DNA of 5,201 nucleotides from Bacteroidia bacterium (GCA_025996695.1 BNTP01000167.1:1-5201); one strand, 5' to 3'; positions 1-5,201 are shown, numbered from the stretch's first letter. The notes: generated by a model not told the origin, from the sequence alone. A program made the numbers and translations.

Positions 1-1303
1 CGTGTCGACGGTAGAAATAGTACCCAAGCAAGTCGCCTAATTCCGTTGCTGTGATGCGAGGATGGAACAAAGATTGTTGGGCAAGTCCACCGTGACAGAT
101 CCGGTCTTCGATGAATAACTCAGGAGGATAACCTTTAATTTCGTTGGCAGTGAATGGCAGGGCGGGACTGAAAAAACCGTTGATGCCGGATTTTTCGGGA
201 ATAGGAATTTGCCAGATGCGAAAAAATCCCAATATGTGGTCAATGCGGTAGGCATCGAAATAGTCAGCCATTTTGCGGAAACGATTTTTCCACCATTTGT
301 AGCCATCAGCCGCCATTGCATCCCAGTTATAGGTCGGGAAACCCCAATTTTGTCCATCTGCCGCGAAGGCGTCGGGTGGAGCTCCGGCTTGAAAATTGAG
401 GTTGAACAGCTGCGGGTCAGTCTGCACTTCCACGCTGTTGCGACTGACTCCGATGGGGATGTCGCCTTTCAATAGTATACCGTTGGCTTGTGCGTAATCT
501 TTCGCTTCGCGCATTTGTTTGTCGGCATGGAATTGAATGAAATAATATAATCGCAGTCGCTTTGGCGTAACACGCTCAATGCCGGAATAATATATACGGT
601 CACGTTCGTATGAAAACGTAGCATAAGGCACCAGCCAATTTTTATTTTTCTTAAAAAAAGCGGTAAATTCTTTCGATACGAATACTTTTTTCTCCTCTTG
701 CGCAAACAATTCTCTGAAAAACATCCATTTCCAATAATCAACCCGTTCGTAATCCATAGAGGGCAAGGCATTAAGCTTTTGCTGCTGGATTTTGTAAAAA
801 GAACGTCTTACAATGCTATTCAACCTGCCCATAGCGTCCAAATTCAGATACATTGGATGCAGGGCATAAATAGAAATGGTGTTGTAGGGGTAGGAATCTG
901 CCCGCGTGTGGGTGTACGTGGTGTCGTTGATGGGCAGGGTTTGAATGGCAGTCATGCCGGTCAGCTTTGCCCAGTCAACAAATTGTTTCAGGTCGTTGAA
1001 ATCGCCGATTCCGAAACTGTTTTTACTGCGCAGTGAAAAAACAGGAATCGCGATTCCCACGTCTTTCAAGCGGTGATTTTCGCCTTCTTCCCAACGAATA
1101 CCATTCCCGCGCACAAAATATTTGTATTCGGTGATTTTACGAATATCGGCAATGTCAATTTCGACCTGCCATTCGGGATAATTGGTACAAGAGAGCGGCA
1201 GGGCACGATTAACGTCCCATTCACCTAATTCGGGCGCAGAGCCTGAAATGTAAATAGTTTCACCCGGTTGGGTATTGTAACACGTTCTAAAACAAATTGT
1301 CAT
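1..1303 (-). CDS. malQ: 4-alpha-glucanotransferase (amylomaltase, GH77) with N-terminal CBM20; 3' end outside window
   Basis: The enzyme transfers 4-alpha-glucan segments between malto-oligosaccharides, releasing glucose, in cytoplasmic maltodextrin and glycogen metabolism. The frame is open from the ATG at 1303-1301 to the left edge, giving 434 codons; an in-frame stop a short way upstream rules out a much longer N-terminus. Residues 1-82 form a CBM20 starch-binding module (GSAPELGEWD at 21-30, YKYF at 60-63, RWEEGENHR at 70-78). GH77 begins almost at once with IPVFSLRS (86-93) and SFGIGDF (96-102). Further GH77 landmarks are DSYPYN near 136, GDIPIGVSRNSVE (280-292), AGAPPDAFAADGQNWG (306-321) and YRIDHILGFFRIWQIP (352-367). 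D355 (bases 241-239) is the expected catalytic nucleophile. The GEDLG-type acid/base motif is not reached in the 79 residues after D355, as expected for the plant DPE2-like branch, which carries an insertion between its catalytic residues. The start overlaps the upstream gene by 17 nt, suggesting coupled translation. The family call is firm; the full domain layout is not visible. Confidence 0.95.
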   Translation of the reverse strand, partial: MTICFRTCYNTQPGETIYISGSAPELGEWDVNRALPLSCTNYPEWQVEIDIADIRKITEYKYFVRGNGIRWEEGENHRLKDVGIAIPVFSLRSKNSFGIGDFNDLKQFVDWAKLTGMTAIQTLPINDTTYTHTRADSYPYNTISIYALHPMYLNLDAMGRLNSIVRRSFYKIQQQKLNALPSMDYERVDYWKWMFFRELFAQEEKKVFVSKEFTAFFKKNKNWLVPYATFSYERDRIYYSGIERVTPKRLRLYYFIQFHADKQMREAKDYAQANGILLKGDIPIGVSRNSVEVQTDPQLFNLNFQAGAPPDAFAADGQNWGFPTYNWDAMAADGYKWWKNRFRKMADYFDAYRIDHILGFFRIWQIPIPEKSGINGFFSPALPFTANEIKGYPPELFIEDRICHGGLAQQSLFHPRITATELGDLLGYYFYRRH

Positions 1304-1838
1304 CGCTAAAATCTCCAAGTTCGTCTTCGTTAAAACCTATTTCGTTATCAAAATCCAAGCCGTCGTCAAGCAAATCATCTGCTGTTGGGATTGGTGTAGC
1401 TGCTATTTTTGCAAAATCCAAGGTCTCTTCGGGTGAATATTGTTTGGGTGGCGCGCCTTCAGCTTTCGTCACTTGCGGCTTATTTTGATTTTTTCCCGGG
1501 ATAATTTCTTTCAGTTCCATGAAAAAGCAGCGGTCGGTCAGTGGCTCAAACACGTAGAGAAGTTTTTGACGTTCTTCGTCCAATAATTCATTCAAACATG
1601 TGTGCTCCATGATATATGAGTCTTCTTCAAAATCAGAACCCATATCAATCAACGTGATTTCTGTCTGTTTTTCCCAATCATCGTTGCAGATAAAAAAGGA
1701 TGTAATTTGGTCTTTTTCATACTTCACGGCATCTAAAATCGTTTCGTGCAACGCCAAAAACGTAGCATCCGAATCAATGATAATGTCGCGTCGAAAATTA
1801 TCAACCTCGTCTGAAACTAAAATAAATTTGTAAACCAT
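1287..1838 (-). CDS. pRiA4b ORF-3-like (IS1096 passenger TnpR-like) conserved protein with acidic C-terminal tail
   Basis: This complete 183-residue protein has no established biochemical function. Residues 1-112 match the pRiA4b ORF-3-like fold as common in Bacteroidales: YKFILVSDEVDNF near the start, IDSDATFLALHETILDAV (21-38), TSFFICNDDWEK (46-57), then LLYVFEPLTDRCFFMEL (93-109). A Pro/Lys/Gln-rich linker (about 114-136) leads to a strongly acidic tail: residues 154-183 hold 13 Asp/Glu and no Lys/Arg. The family name comes from plasmid and insertion-element passenger genes, but no transposase, terminal repeat or target duplication is visible here, so this looks like a resident chromosomal gene. 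The ATG at 1838-1836 is the natural start: it opens the conserved domain, and the 5' side is AT-rich with no Shine-Dalgarno motif. It is the first gene of an operon with malQ and probably uses the TACCTTTG box at 1926-1919. The acidic tail might contact a basic partner, which is speculation. Confidence 0.85.
   Translation of the reverse strand: MVYKFILVSDEVDNFRRDIIIDSDATFLALHETILDAVKYEKDQITSFFICNDDWEKQTEITLIDMGSDFEEDSYIMEHTCLNELLDEERQKLLYVFEPLTDRCFFMELKEIIPGKNQNKPQVTKAEGAPPKQYSPEETLDFAKIAATPIPTADDLLDDGLDFDNEIGFNEDELGDFSDDNLF
1313..1316 (-). promoter_or_regulatory. Possible ribosome binding site (GGAG) for malQ inside the upstream gene
   Basis: GGAG lies nine bases before the malQ ATG, within the last codons of the pRiA4b-like gene. 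It is the only Shine-Dalgarno-like sequence placed before a start in this window; the other complete genes start after A-rich sequence. The bases also encode Leu-Gly-Asp of the upstream protein, so the match may be coincidence. Bacteroidetes ribosomes generally rely little on Shine-Dalgarno pairing, and coupling from the overlapping stop codon is the likelier main mechanism. Confidence 0.3.
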
Positions 1839-1918
1839 ATTTTCAATTAAAAATTAAAAAATTACGTTTTTTTCAAGAGGCACGCAATCAATTCAATGCC
1901 ACCTGAAATAATTTAATG

Positions 1919-1926
1919 CAAAGGTA
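1919..1926 (-). promoter_or_regulatory. Bacteroidetes-type -7 promoter box (TACCTTTG) for the pRiA4b-like gene and malQ
   Basis: On the minus strand this reads TACCTTTG, an exact match to the Bacteroidetes primary sigma -7 consensus TAnnTTTG. Transcription would begin roughly at 1912-1915, giving a leader of about 75 bases before the ATG at 1838. No perfect -33 TTTG sits at the usual spacing: TTTA (1952-1949) lies 22 bases upstream and TTTG (1956-1953) 26 bases upstream. It is the only exact match facing this operon that I found in the intergenic region. Confidence 0.6.
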
Positions 1927-1943
1927 AGTAATTTTTTTAGAAT

Positions 1944-1962
1944 AATCGTAAACAAATCGTAA
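1944..1962. repeat. Tandem pair of AATCGTAA direct repeats, 11-bp period, between divergent promoters
   Basis: AATCGTAA occurs at 1944-1951 and again at 1955-1962, separated by ACA. The start-to-start distance of 11 bp is about one helical turn, so a protein could bind both copies on the same DNA face. The pair sits between the two opposed -7 boxes (1926 and 1993), where a shared regulator might act. The surroundings are AT-rich, but CG inside each copy makes chance repetition less trivial. Binding is an inference only. Confidence 0.4.
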
Positions 1963-1992
1963 TTTTTTAATTATTATTCCGCAATTTATTAT

Positions 1993-2000
1993 TACCTTTG
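1993..2000 (+). promoter_or_regulatory. Bacteroidetes-type -7 promoter box (TACCTTTG) for pheA-kduI-kduD
   Basis: TACCTTTG matches the Bacteroidetes -7 consensus TAnnTTTG exactly and is identical to the box facing the opposite operon. It ends only nine bases before the pheA ATG at 2010, so a start site about five to seven bases downstream of the box would leave a leader of only a few bases or none. No good TTTG -33 element is present 19-21 bases upstream, where the sequence is a T-run and AT-rich. No other exact match on this strand was noticed between 1839 and 2009. Confidence 0.6.
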
Positions 2001-2009
2001 CGAAAAAAT

Positions 2010-2849
2010 ATGAAAACAGTAGCAATACAAGGCGTACAGGGGGCTTACCACGAGTTGGCGGCGCGAACATTTTTTGCAGACAGAGGCGAAAACGAAGTGG
2101 AAATTTTGCCGTGTATCCTGTTTAAGGATGTGATAGAAACTGTGAAGACCGATCCGAATAAGATTGGTATTATGGCGATTGAAAATACGATTGCCGGCAG
2201 TTTGTTGCAAAATCACGAACTGATTCGCAACAGTGATTTGGTGGTGTTTGGCGAACAAAAAATCCGCATCTCACATAGTTTTGCGGCACTTCCGGGCGAA
2301 ACCTTAGAGAGTTTGACGGAGGTCAATTCGCACCCCATCGCGCTGATGCAATGCGGCGATTACCTCAACGCTCACCCTTGGATTAAAGTGGTGGAAAGCG
2401 AGGACACGGCTTTGAGTGCGCAGATAATTGCCGAAAAAAAATTGGCCGGTCATGCGGCGATTTGTAGCCGTTACGCCGCCGACTTGTATGGCTTGAAGGT
2501 TTTGGACGAAGGTATTGAAACGAACAAACGCAATTTTACTCGCTTTTTGTTGCTGGCCAATCGCTCGTTGGCGGAAAAAATGGTTGACGAAACGAAAATT
2601 AGCAAGTCGTCGATTGTCTTCACACTGCCCCACACGGAGGGTAGCCTGTCTAAGGTGCTAACTATTTTGTCGTTTTACGATGTCAATTTGACGAAAATTC
2701 AGTCGCTGCCTGTCATTGGTCGCGAATGGGAGTACCTGTTTTATGTTGATTTCACGTTCGACACGATTTTGAAATACCATCAGGGCTTGGATGCCATCCG
2801 CCCATTGACAAATGATTTGAAAATTTTAGGCGAATATATAGCTAATTAA
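2010..2849 (+). CDS. pheA: Prephenate dehydratase with C-terminal ACT regulatory domain
   Basis: This cytoplasmic enzyme converts prephenate to phenylpyruvate, the committed step to phenylalanine. At 279 residues it is the normal length for the monofunctional form, with no chorismate mutase domain. The dehydratase domain (about 1-185) shows IQGVQGAYHE (6-15), IENTIAGSL (57-65), HPIALMQC (108-115) and the hallmark TRF at 177-179, where the Thr is the catalytic residue of the family. The ACT domain (about 199-275) has EGSLSKVL (210-217) in place of the usual GALV region and KIQSLP (229-234) where many homologues have ESRP, the Phe-binding motif, so feedback sensitivity cannot be assumed. The ATG at 2010 is preferred over an in-frame TTG at 1998, because it matches the family N-terminus and the TTG lies within the promoter box. 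It leads an operon with kduI four bases downstream, an unusual partner. Confidence 0.95.
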   Translation: MKTVAIQGVQGAYHELAARTFFADRGENEVEILPCILFKDVIETVKTDPNKIGIMAIENTIAGSLLQNHELIRNSDLVVFGEQKIRISHSFAALPGETLESLTEVNSHPIALMQCGDYLNAHPWIKVVESEDTALSAQIIAEKKLAGHAAICSRYAADLYGLKVLDEGIETNKRNFTRFLLLANRSLAEKMVDETKISKSSIVFTLPHTEGSLSKVLTILSFYDVNLTKIQSLPVIGREWEYLFYVDFTFDTILKYHQGLDAIRPLTNDLKILGEYIAN

Positions 2850-2853
2850 AAAT

Positions 2854-3696
2854 ATGAAAACAAACATTGAAGAACGCTGGGGCACGCACCCCAATGATGT
2901 GAAAAAGTACGATACCACGCAGTTGCGGCACGAATTTTTGGTAGAGAAGCTGTTTCAAACTGATTCTGTGTTAATGACTTACACACACAACGACCGCCTG
3001 ATTATTGGTGGAGCTTTGCCTGTGAAAGAAGCATTACAATTGGATACGGTCGATTTGATTCGCTCCAAATATTTTTGTGAACGACGTGAATTGGGCATTA
3101 TCTGTATCGAAAATGAAGGTATTGTGAGCGTAGACGGCCAAGATTATCCGTTGGTTTATAAAGATGCGGTCTATGTGGGTCGCGGATCCAAAGAAGTGAT
3201 TTTCAAAAGCAAAGATGCCAACAAGCCTGCTAAATTTTATTTTGCTTCTTCGCCGGCACATACGGCCTATCCGACGGCAAAAATCGACTCTACGATGCGT
3301 CGTGTGCGCGAATTAGGCGAAAAGAAAACGTCCAACGAACGTACTTTGAATCAGCTGATTTTGAGTGAAATTGTACCCTGCTGTCAGTTGCAAATGGGCT
3401 TGACGGAAATTCACGAAGGCAGCGTCTGGAACACGATGCCGCCGCACACTCACTCCCGTCGGATGGAGGCCTATTTTTATTTCAAAGTGCCTCAGGGACA
3501 GTCTGTTTGCCATTTCATGGGCGAACCGCAGGAAACACGCCATATTTTTATGGCTAACGAGCAGGCTGTGATTTCGCCGTCGTGGTCGATTCATTCGGCT
3601 GCCGGAACGAGCCATTACACCTTTATTTGGGCGATGTGTGGTGAAAATTTGGATTATGACGATATGGATACTTTTTCAGCAGATAAATTAAAATAA
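2854..3696 (+). CDS. kduI: 5-keto-4-deoxyuronate isomerase (5-dehydro-4-deoxy-D-glucuronate isomerase)
   Basis: KduI isomerises 5-keto-4-deoxyuronate (4-deoxy-L-threo-5-hexosulose uronate) to 3-deoxy-D-glycero-2,5-hexodiulosonate in the cytoplasm, after lyases and unsaturated glycosidases act on pectin or glycosaminoglycans. At 280 residues it is full length beside E. coli KduI (278). The C-terminal cupin carries the zinc ligands: H198 and H200 in MPPHTHSRRMEAYFYF (195-210), E205 in the same motif, and H247 in ISPSWSIHS (240-248). These match the E. coli His-His-Glu-His set shifted by two. Other family stretches are GEPQETRHI (223-231), NEQAV (235-239) and YDDMD near the end. The start follows an A-rich leader four bases after the pheA stop, so it is surely cotranscribed with pheA. 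KduD, the next step, follows seven bases downstream. No lyase, transporter or SusC/D gene lies in the window, so the polysaccharide cannot be deduced. Confidence 0.97.
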   Translation: MKTNIEERWGTHPNDVKKYDTTQLRHEFLVEKLFQTDSVLMTYTHNDRLIIGGALPVKEALQLDTVDLIRSKYFCERRELGIICIENEGIVSVDGQDYPLVYKDAVYVGRGSKEVIFKSKDANKPAKFYFASSPAHTAYPTAKIDSTMRRVRELGEKKTSNERTLNQLILSEIVPCCQLQMGLTEIHEGSVWNTMPPHTHSRRMEAYFYFKVPQGQSVCHFMGEPQETRHIFMANEQAVISPSWSIHSAAGTSHYTFIWAMCGENLDYDDMDTFSADKLK

Positions 3697-3703
3697 AAAA
3701 CAA

Positions 3704-4498
3704 ATGAAAAATATATTTTCTTTAGACGGAAAAGTCGCCCTCGTCACAGGAGGTGTTTACGGCATTGGATTTGGCATTGCTTCGGCTTTGGCTCAGGCAG
3801 GCGCGAAAGTGGCGTTCAATGCCACCGGTCAAGAATCTGTCAATAAAGGTTTGGCGGCATACAAAGCGGCAGGCATTGATGCCAAAGGCTATGTGTGTGA
3901 CGTGACCAATGAAGATCAAGTGAATGCGCTCGTCAAACAAATCGAGGCAGAAGTGGGTGTGATCGACATTTTGGTCAACAATGCCGGTATCATCAAACGT
4001 ATTCCAATGGTTGAAATGTCGGCGGCGGAATTTCGTCAAGTGGTAGATGTTGATTTGAATGCCCCGTTTATCGTGGCAAAAGCCGTGATTCCGGCGATGA
4101 TTAAAAAAGGTGGTGCCAAAATCATTAATATTTGTTCGATGATGAGCGAGTTAGGTCGCGAAACCGTGTCCGCGTATGCCGCAGCCAAAGGCGGTTTGAA
4201 AATGCTCACACGTAACATTGCCTCCGAATATGGCGTGTATAATATTCAATGTAACGGCATCGGACCGGGCTACATTGCAACTCCGCAGACAGCGCCTTTA
4301 CGTGAAAAACAAGCTGATGGCTCGCGCAATCCGTTTGACGCATTCATTATTTCTAAAACGCCTGCTGCCCGTTGGGGAGCGCCGGAAGATTTGGCAGGAC
4401 CTGCGGTTTTTCTCGCCTCCAATGCGTCGGATTTTGTGAATGGACATATATTATATGTCGACGGCGGTATTTTGGCTTACATTGGCAAGCAGCCTTAA
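3704..4498 (+). CDS. kduD: KduD-type SDR: 2-dehydro-3-deoxy-D-gluconate 5-dehydrogenase (often annotated gluconate 5-dehydrogenase)
   Basis: This 264-residue short-chain dehydrogenase should reduce the KduI product (3-deoxy-D-glycero-2,5-hexodiulosonate) to 2-keto-3-deoxygluconate, which then enters KDG kinase and aldolase reactions. Visible SDR elements are TGGVYGIG at 15-22 (dinucleotide-binding TGxxxGxG), the NNAG block at 92-95, and the catalytic tetrad N119, S145, Y158 and K162 (YAAAK, 158-162). A PGYIATPQT substrate-loop region and the C-terminal VNGHILYVDGG follow. The segment after beta-strand 2 reads FNATGQE (38-44) and lacks the Asp usually found there in NAD-preferring SDRs, so cofactor choice is uncertain. 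Adjacency to kduI (7-bp gap) favours the KduD assignment over other SDR activities such as gluconate 5-dehydrogenase, a name often attached to Bacteroides homologues. The stop codon overlaps that of the convergent phoH gene, leaving no downstream spacer. Confidence 0.88.
   Translation: MKNIFSLDGKVALVTGGVYGIGFGIASALAQAGAKVAFNATGQESVNKGLAAYKAAGIDAKGYVCDVTNEDQVNALVKQIEAEVGVIDILVNNAGIIKRIPMVEMSAAEFRQVVDVDLNAPFIVAKAVIPAMIKKGGAKIINICSMMSELGRETVSAYAAAKGGLKMLTRNIASEYGVYNIQCNGIGPGYIATPQTAPLREKQADGSRNPFDAFIISKTPAARWGAPEDLAGPAVFLASNASDFVNGHILYVDGGILAYIGKQP
4443..4459. repeat. Perfect inverted repeat GACATATA-T-TATATGTC inside the 3' end of kduD
   Basis: Two 8-bp arms (4443-4450 and 4452-4459) flank a single central T, forming a perfect 17-base palindrome 36 bases before the kduD stop codon. 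It lies in codons for the conserved Gly-His-Ile-Leu-Tyr-Val-Asp segment, so amino-acid constraint explains part of it. As RNA it could fold into a 7-bp stem with a 3-base loop. No T-run follows immediately, so it is not a classical intrinsic terminator. A protein-binding site is possible but unsupported. Confidence 0.4.
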
Positions 4499-5201
4499 GA
4501 TTTTTTATCGGCTTTTTCGTACGCCTCTACAATGCTCTGCACGAGTTTGTGGCGTACGATGTCTGTTTTGTCCAATTCGATTTGTGCGATGCCGGATACT
4601 TTTTTCAGCAAAGGAAGTGCGTGTTTCAAACCCGATTGCACGGATGAAGGCAAGTCAATTTGTGTCACATCGCCTGTGATAATCATTTTGGCATTCATTC
4701 CCAAGCGCGTCATAAACATTTTGATTTGCGGGATGTTCGTATTTTGTGCTTCGTCGAGAATAATGACTGCATCGTTCAGCGTGCGTCCACGCATAAAGGC
4801 GAGCGGCGCAATTTGAATGACTTTGTTTTCAAGATACTCCTTCAATTTGGCAGCAGGAATCATGTCTTCCAAAGCGTCATACAGCGGTTGCAAATACGGA
4901 TCAATCTTTTCTTTCATGTCGCCCGGCAGAAAACCCAATTTTTCGCCGGCTTCTACGGCCGGCCGGCTTAAAATAATTTTCCGAACCTCTTTATTCTTTA
5001 ATGCCCTGACTGCCAAAGCAATAGCTGTATATGTTTTTCCGGAACCTGCCGGACCGATGGCAAACACCAAATCGTTTTTGTCGTATGCTTCCACAATTTT
5101 TTGCTGGTTAGCAGTACGAGCGACAATCGGTTTGCCGTTCATCCCGAAAATGATCAAATTGTCTTGCTTGACAGGTTCTGCGCCCGAACGTCCCTTGACG
5201 A
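4495..5201 (-). CDS. phoH: PhoH-like (YbeZ family) P-loop ATPase; 5' end outside window
   Basis: PhoH/YbeZ proteins are cytoplasmic P-loop NTPases related to superfamily 1 helicases and linked, through YbeY in other bacteria, to rRNA maturation and RNA metabolism; the exact activity is not settled. The visible C-terminal 234 residues contain essentially the whole ATPase domain: Walker A GPAGSGKT (visible residues 49-56, bases 5055-5032), the family stretches SRPAVEAGEKLGFLPGD and DPYLQPLYDAL, then PLAFMRGRTLNDA, Walker B with ILDEAQN (to residue 153), GDVTQIDLP (about 176-184) and a closing DIVRHKLVQSIVEAYEKAD. The frame stays open to the right edge, so the TTG at 5157 and the ATG at 5142 are internal codons, not starts. 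The missing part should be the roughly 100-residue N-terminal KH-like region. The gene is convergent with kduD and ends in the same TTAA. Confidence 0.95.
   Translation of the reverse strand, partial: VKGRSGAEPVKQDNLIIFGMNGKPIVARTANQQKIVEAYDKNDLVFAIGPAGSGKTYTAIALAVRALKNKEVRKIILSRPAVEAGEKLGFLPGDMKEKIDPYLQPLYDALEDMIPAAKLKEYLENKVIQIAPLAFMRGRTLNDAVIILDEAQNTNIPQIKMFMTRLGMNAKMIITGDVTQIDLPSSVQSGLKHALPLLKKVSGIAQIELDKTDIVRHKLVQSIVEAYEKADKKS

Noticed and set aside
209..1036. Plus-strand open frames at 209-475 and 698-1036
   Set aside because: They are antisense shadows of malQ, whose minus-strand frame shows continuous GH77 and CBM20 motifs; their translations show no recognisable domain.
1287..1838. 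Mobile element suggested by the IS1096/pRiA4b family name
   Set aside because: No transposase, terminal inverted repeat or target duplication is visible, and the gene overlaps malQ in a compact operon.
1850..1872. A-run and T-run around TTACG as a possible hairpin terminator
   Set aside because: A pure A-T stem in an AT-rich leader is expected by chance and lies between a promoter and its gene.
1998..2009. An upstream in-frame TTG that would add four residues to PheA
   Set aside because: The TTG lies inside the TACCTTTG promoter box. The ATG at 2010 gives the family-typical N-terminus.
3748..3754. Perfect Shine-Dalgarno AGGAGGT inside kduD
   Set aside because: It encodes part of the TGGVYGIG cofactor motif, and no plausible start codon with a real reading frame follows at suitable spacing.
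4491..4517. Possible terminator: AGCC and GGCT arms followed by a T-run
   Set aside because: A 4-bp stem with a 15-base loop is too weak, and the sequence is coding for the end of phoH.
4956..4965. GC-rich palindrome CGGCCGGCCG in phoH
   Set aside because: It falls in codons for the conserved Ser-Arg-Pro-Ala-Val-Glu segment and has no regulatory context.
5142..5157. TTG at 5157 or ATG at 5144-5142 as the phoH start
   Set aside because: The frame is open to the window edge, and PhoH proteins have a further N-terminal domain before the P-loop, so these codons are internal.
1..5201. tRNA, rRNA, CRISPR array, riboswitch or phage genes
   Set aside because: Coding regions fill all but about 180 bases of the window, and I saw no tRNA-like fold, spaced repeat array or recognised riboswitch motif in the remainder.

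Overview
The window reads as a dense piece of a Bacteroidetes chromosome, most likely order Bacteroidales. Four observations point there. The proteins resemble the Bacteroides-type versions of MalQ, PheA, KduI, the KduD-type dehydrogenase and PhoH. Two matches to the Bacteroidetes -7 promoter box (TAnnTTTG) lie in the only real intergenic gap. Most start codons follow A-rich sequence and have no Shine-Dalgarno motif. An acidic-tailed pRiA4b ORF-3-like protein typical of this group is present. I cannot name a genus.

Layout, left to right. Bases 1-1303 (minus) hold the N-terminal 434 codons of a 4-alpha-glucanotransferase (MalQ, GH77) with one starch-binding CBM20 module in front; its 3' end lies beyond the left edge. 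Its start overlaps by 17 nt the end of a pRiA4b ORF-3-like gene (1287-1838, minus), so the two form a minus-strand operon. A 171-bp AT-rich divergent intergenic region (1839-2009) follows, with an identical TACCTTTG box facing each way and a phased 8-bp direct repeat between them. A plus-strand operon then runs pheA (2010-2849, prephenate dehydratase with ACT domain), kduI (2854-3696) and kduD (3704-4498), with gaps of only 4 and 7 bp. The window ends with the C-terminal 234 codons of a PhoH-like ATPase (4495-5201, minus) that meets kduD tail to tail; both stop codons share one TTAA.

How the genes work together. KduI and KduD are consecutive steps in breaking down 4,5-unsaturated uronates released by polysaccharide lyases from pectin or glycosaminoglycans. 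MalQ handles malto-oligosaccharides. PheA makes phenylpyruvate for phenylalanine synthesis and has no obvious metabolic link with KduI/KduD, so its tight placement ahead of them is the most unusual arrangement here. No RNA gene, insertion sequence, CRISPR array or phage feature is visible. I see no clearly undescribed system; the points worth a second look concern gene order, promoter architecture and a few domain details.
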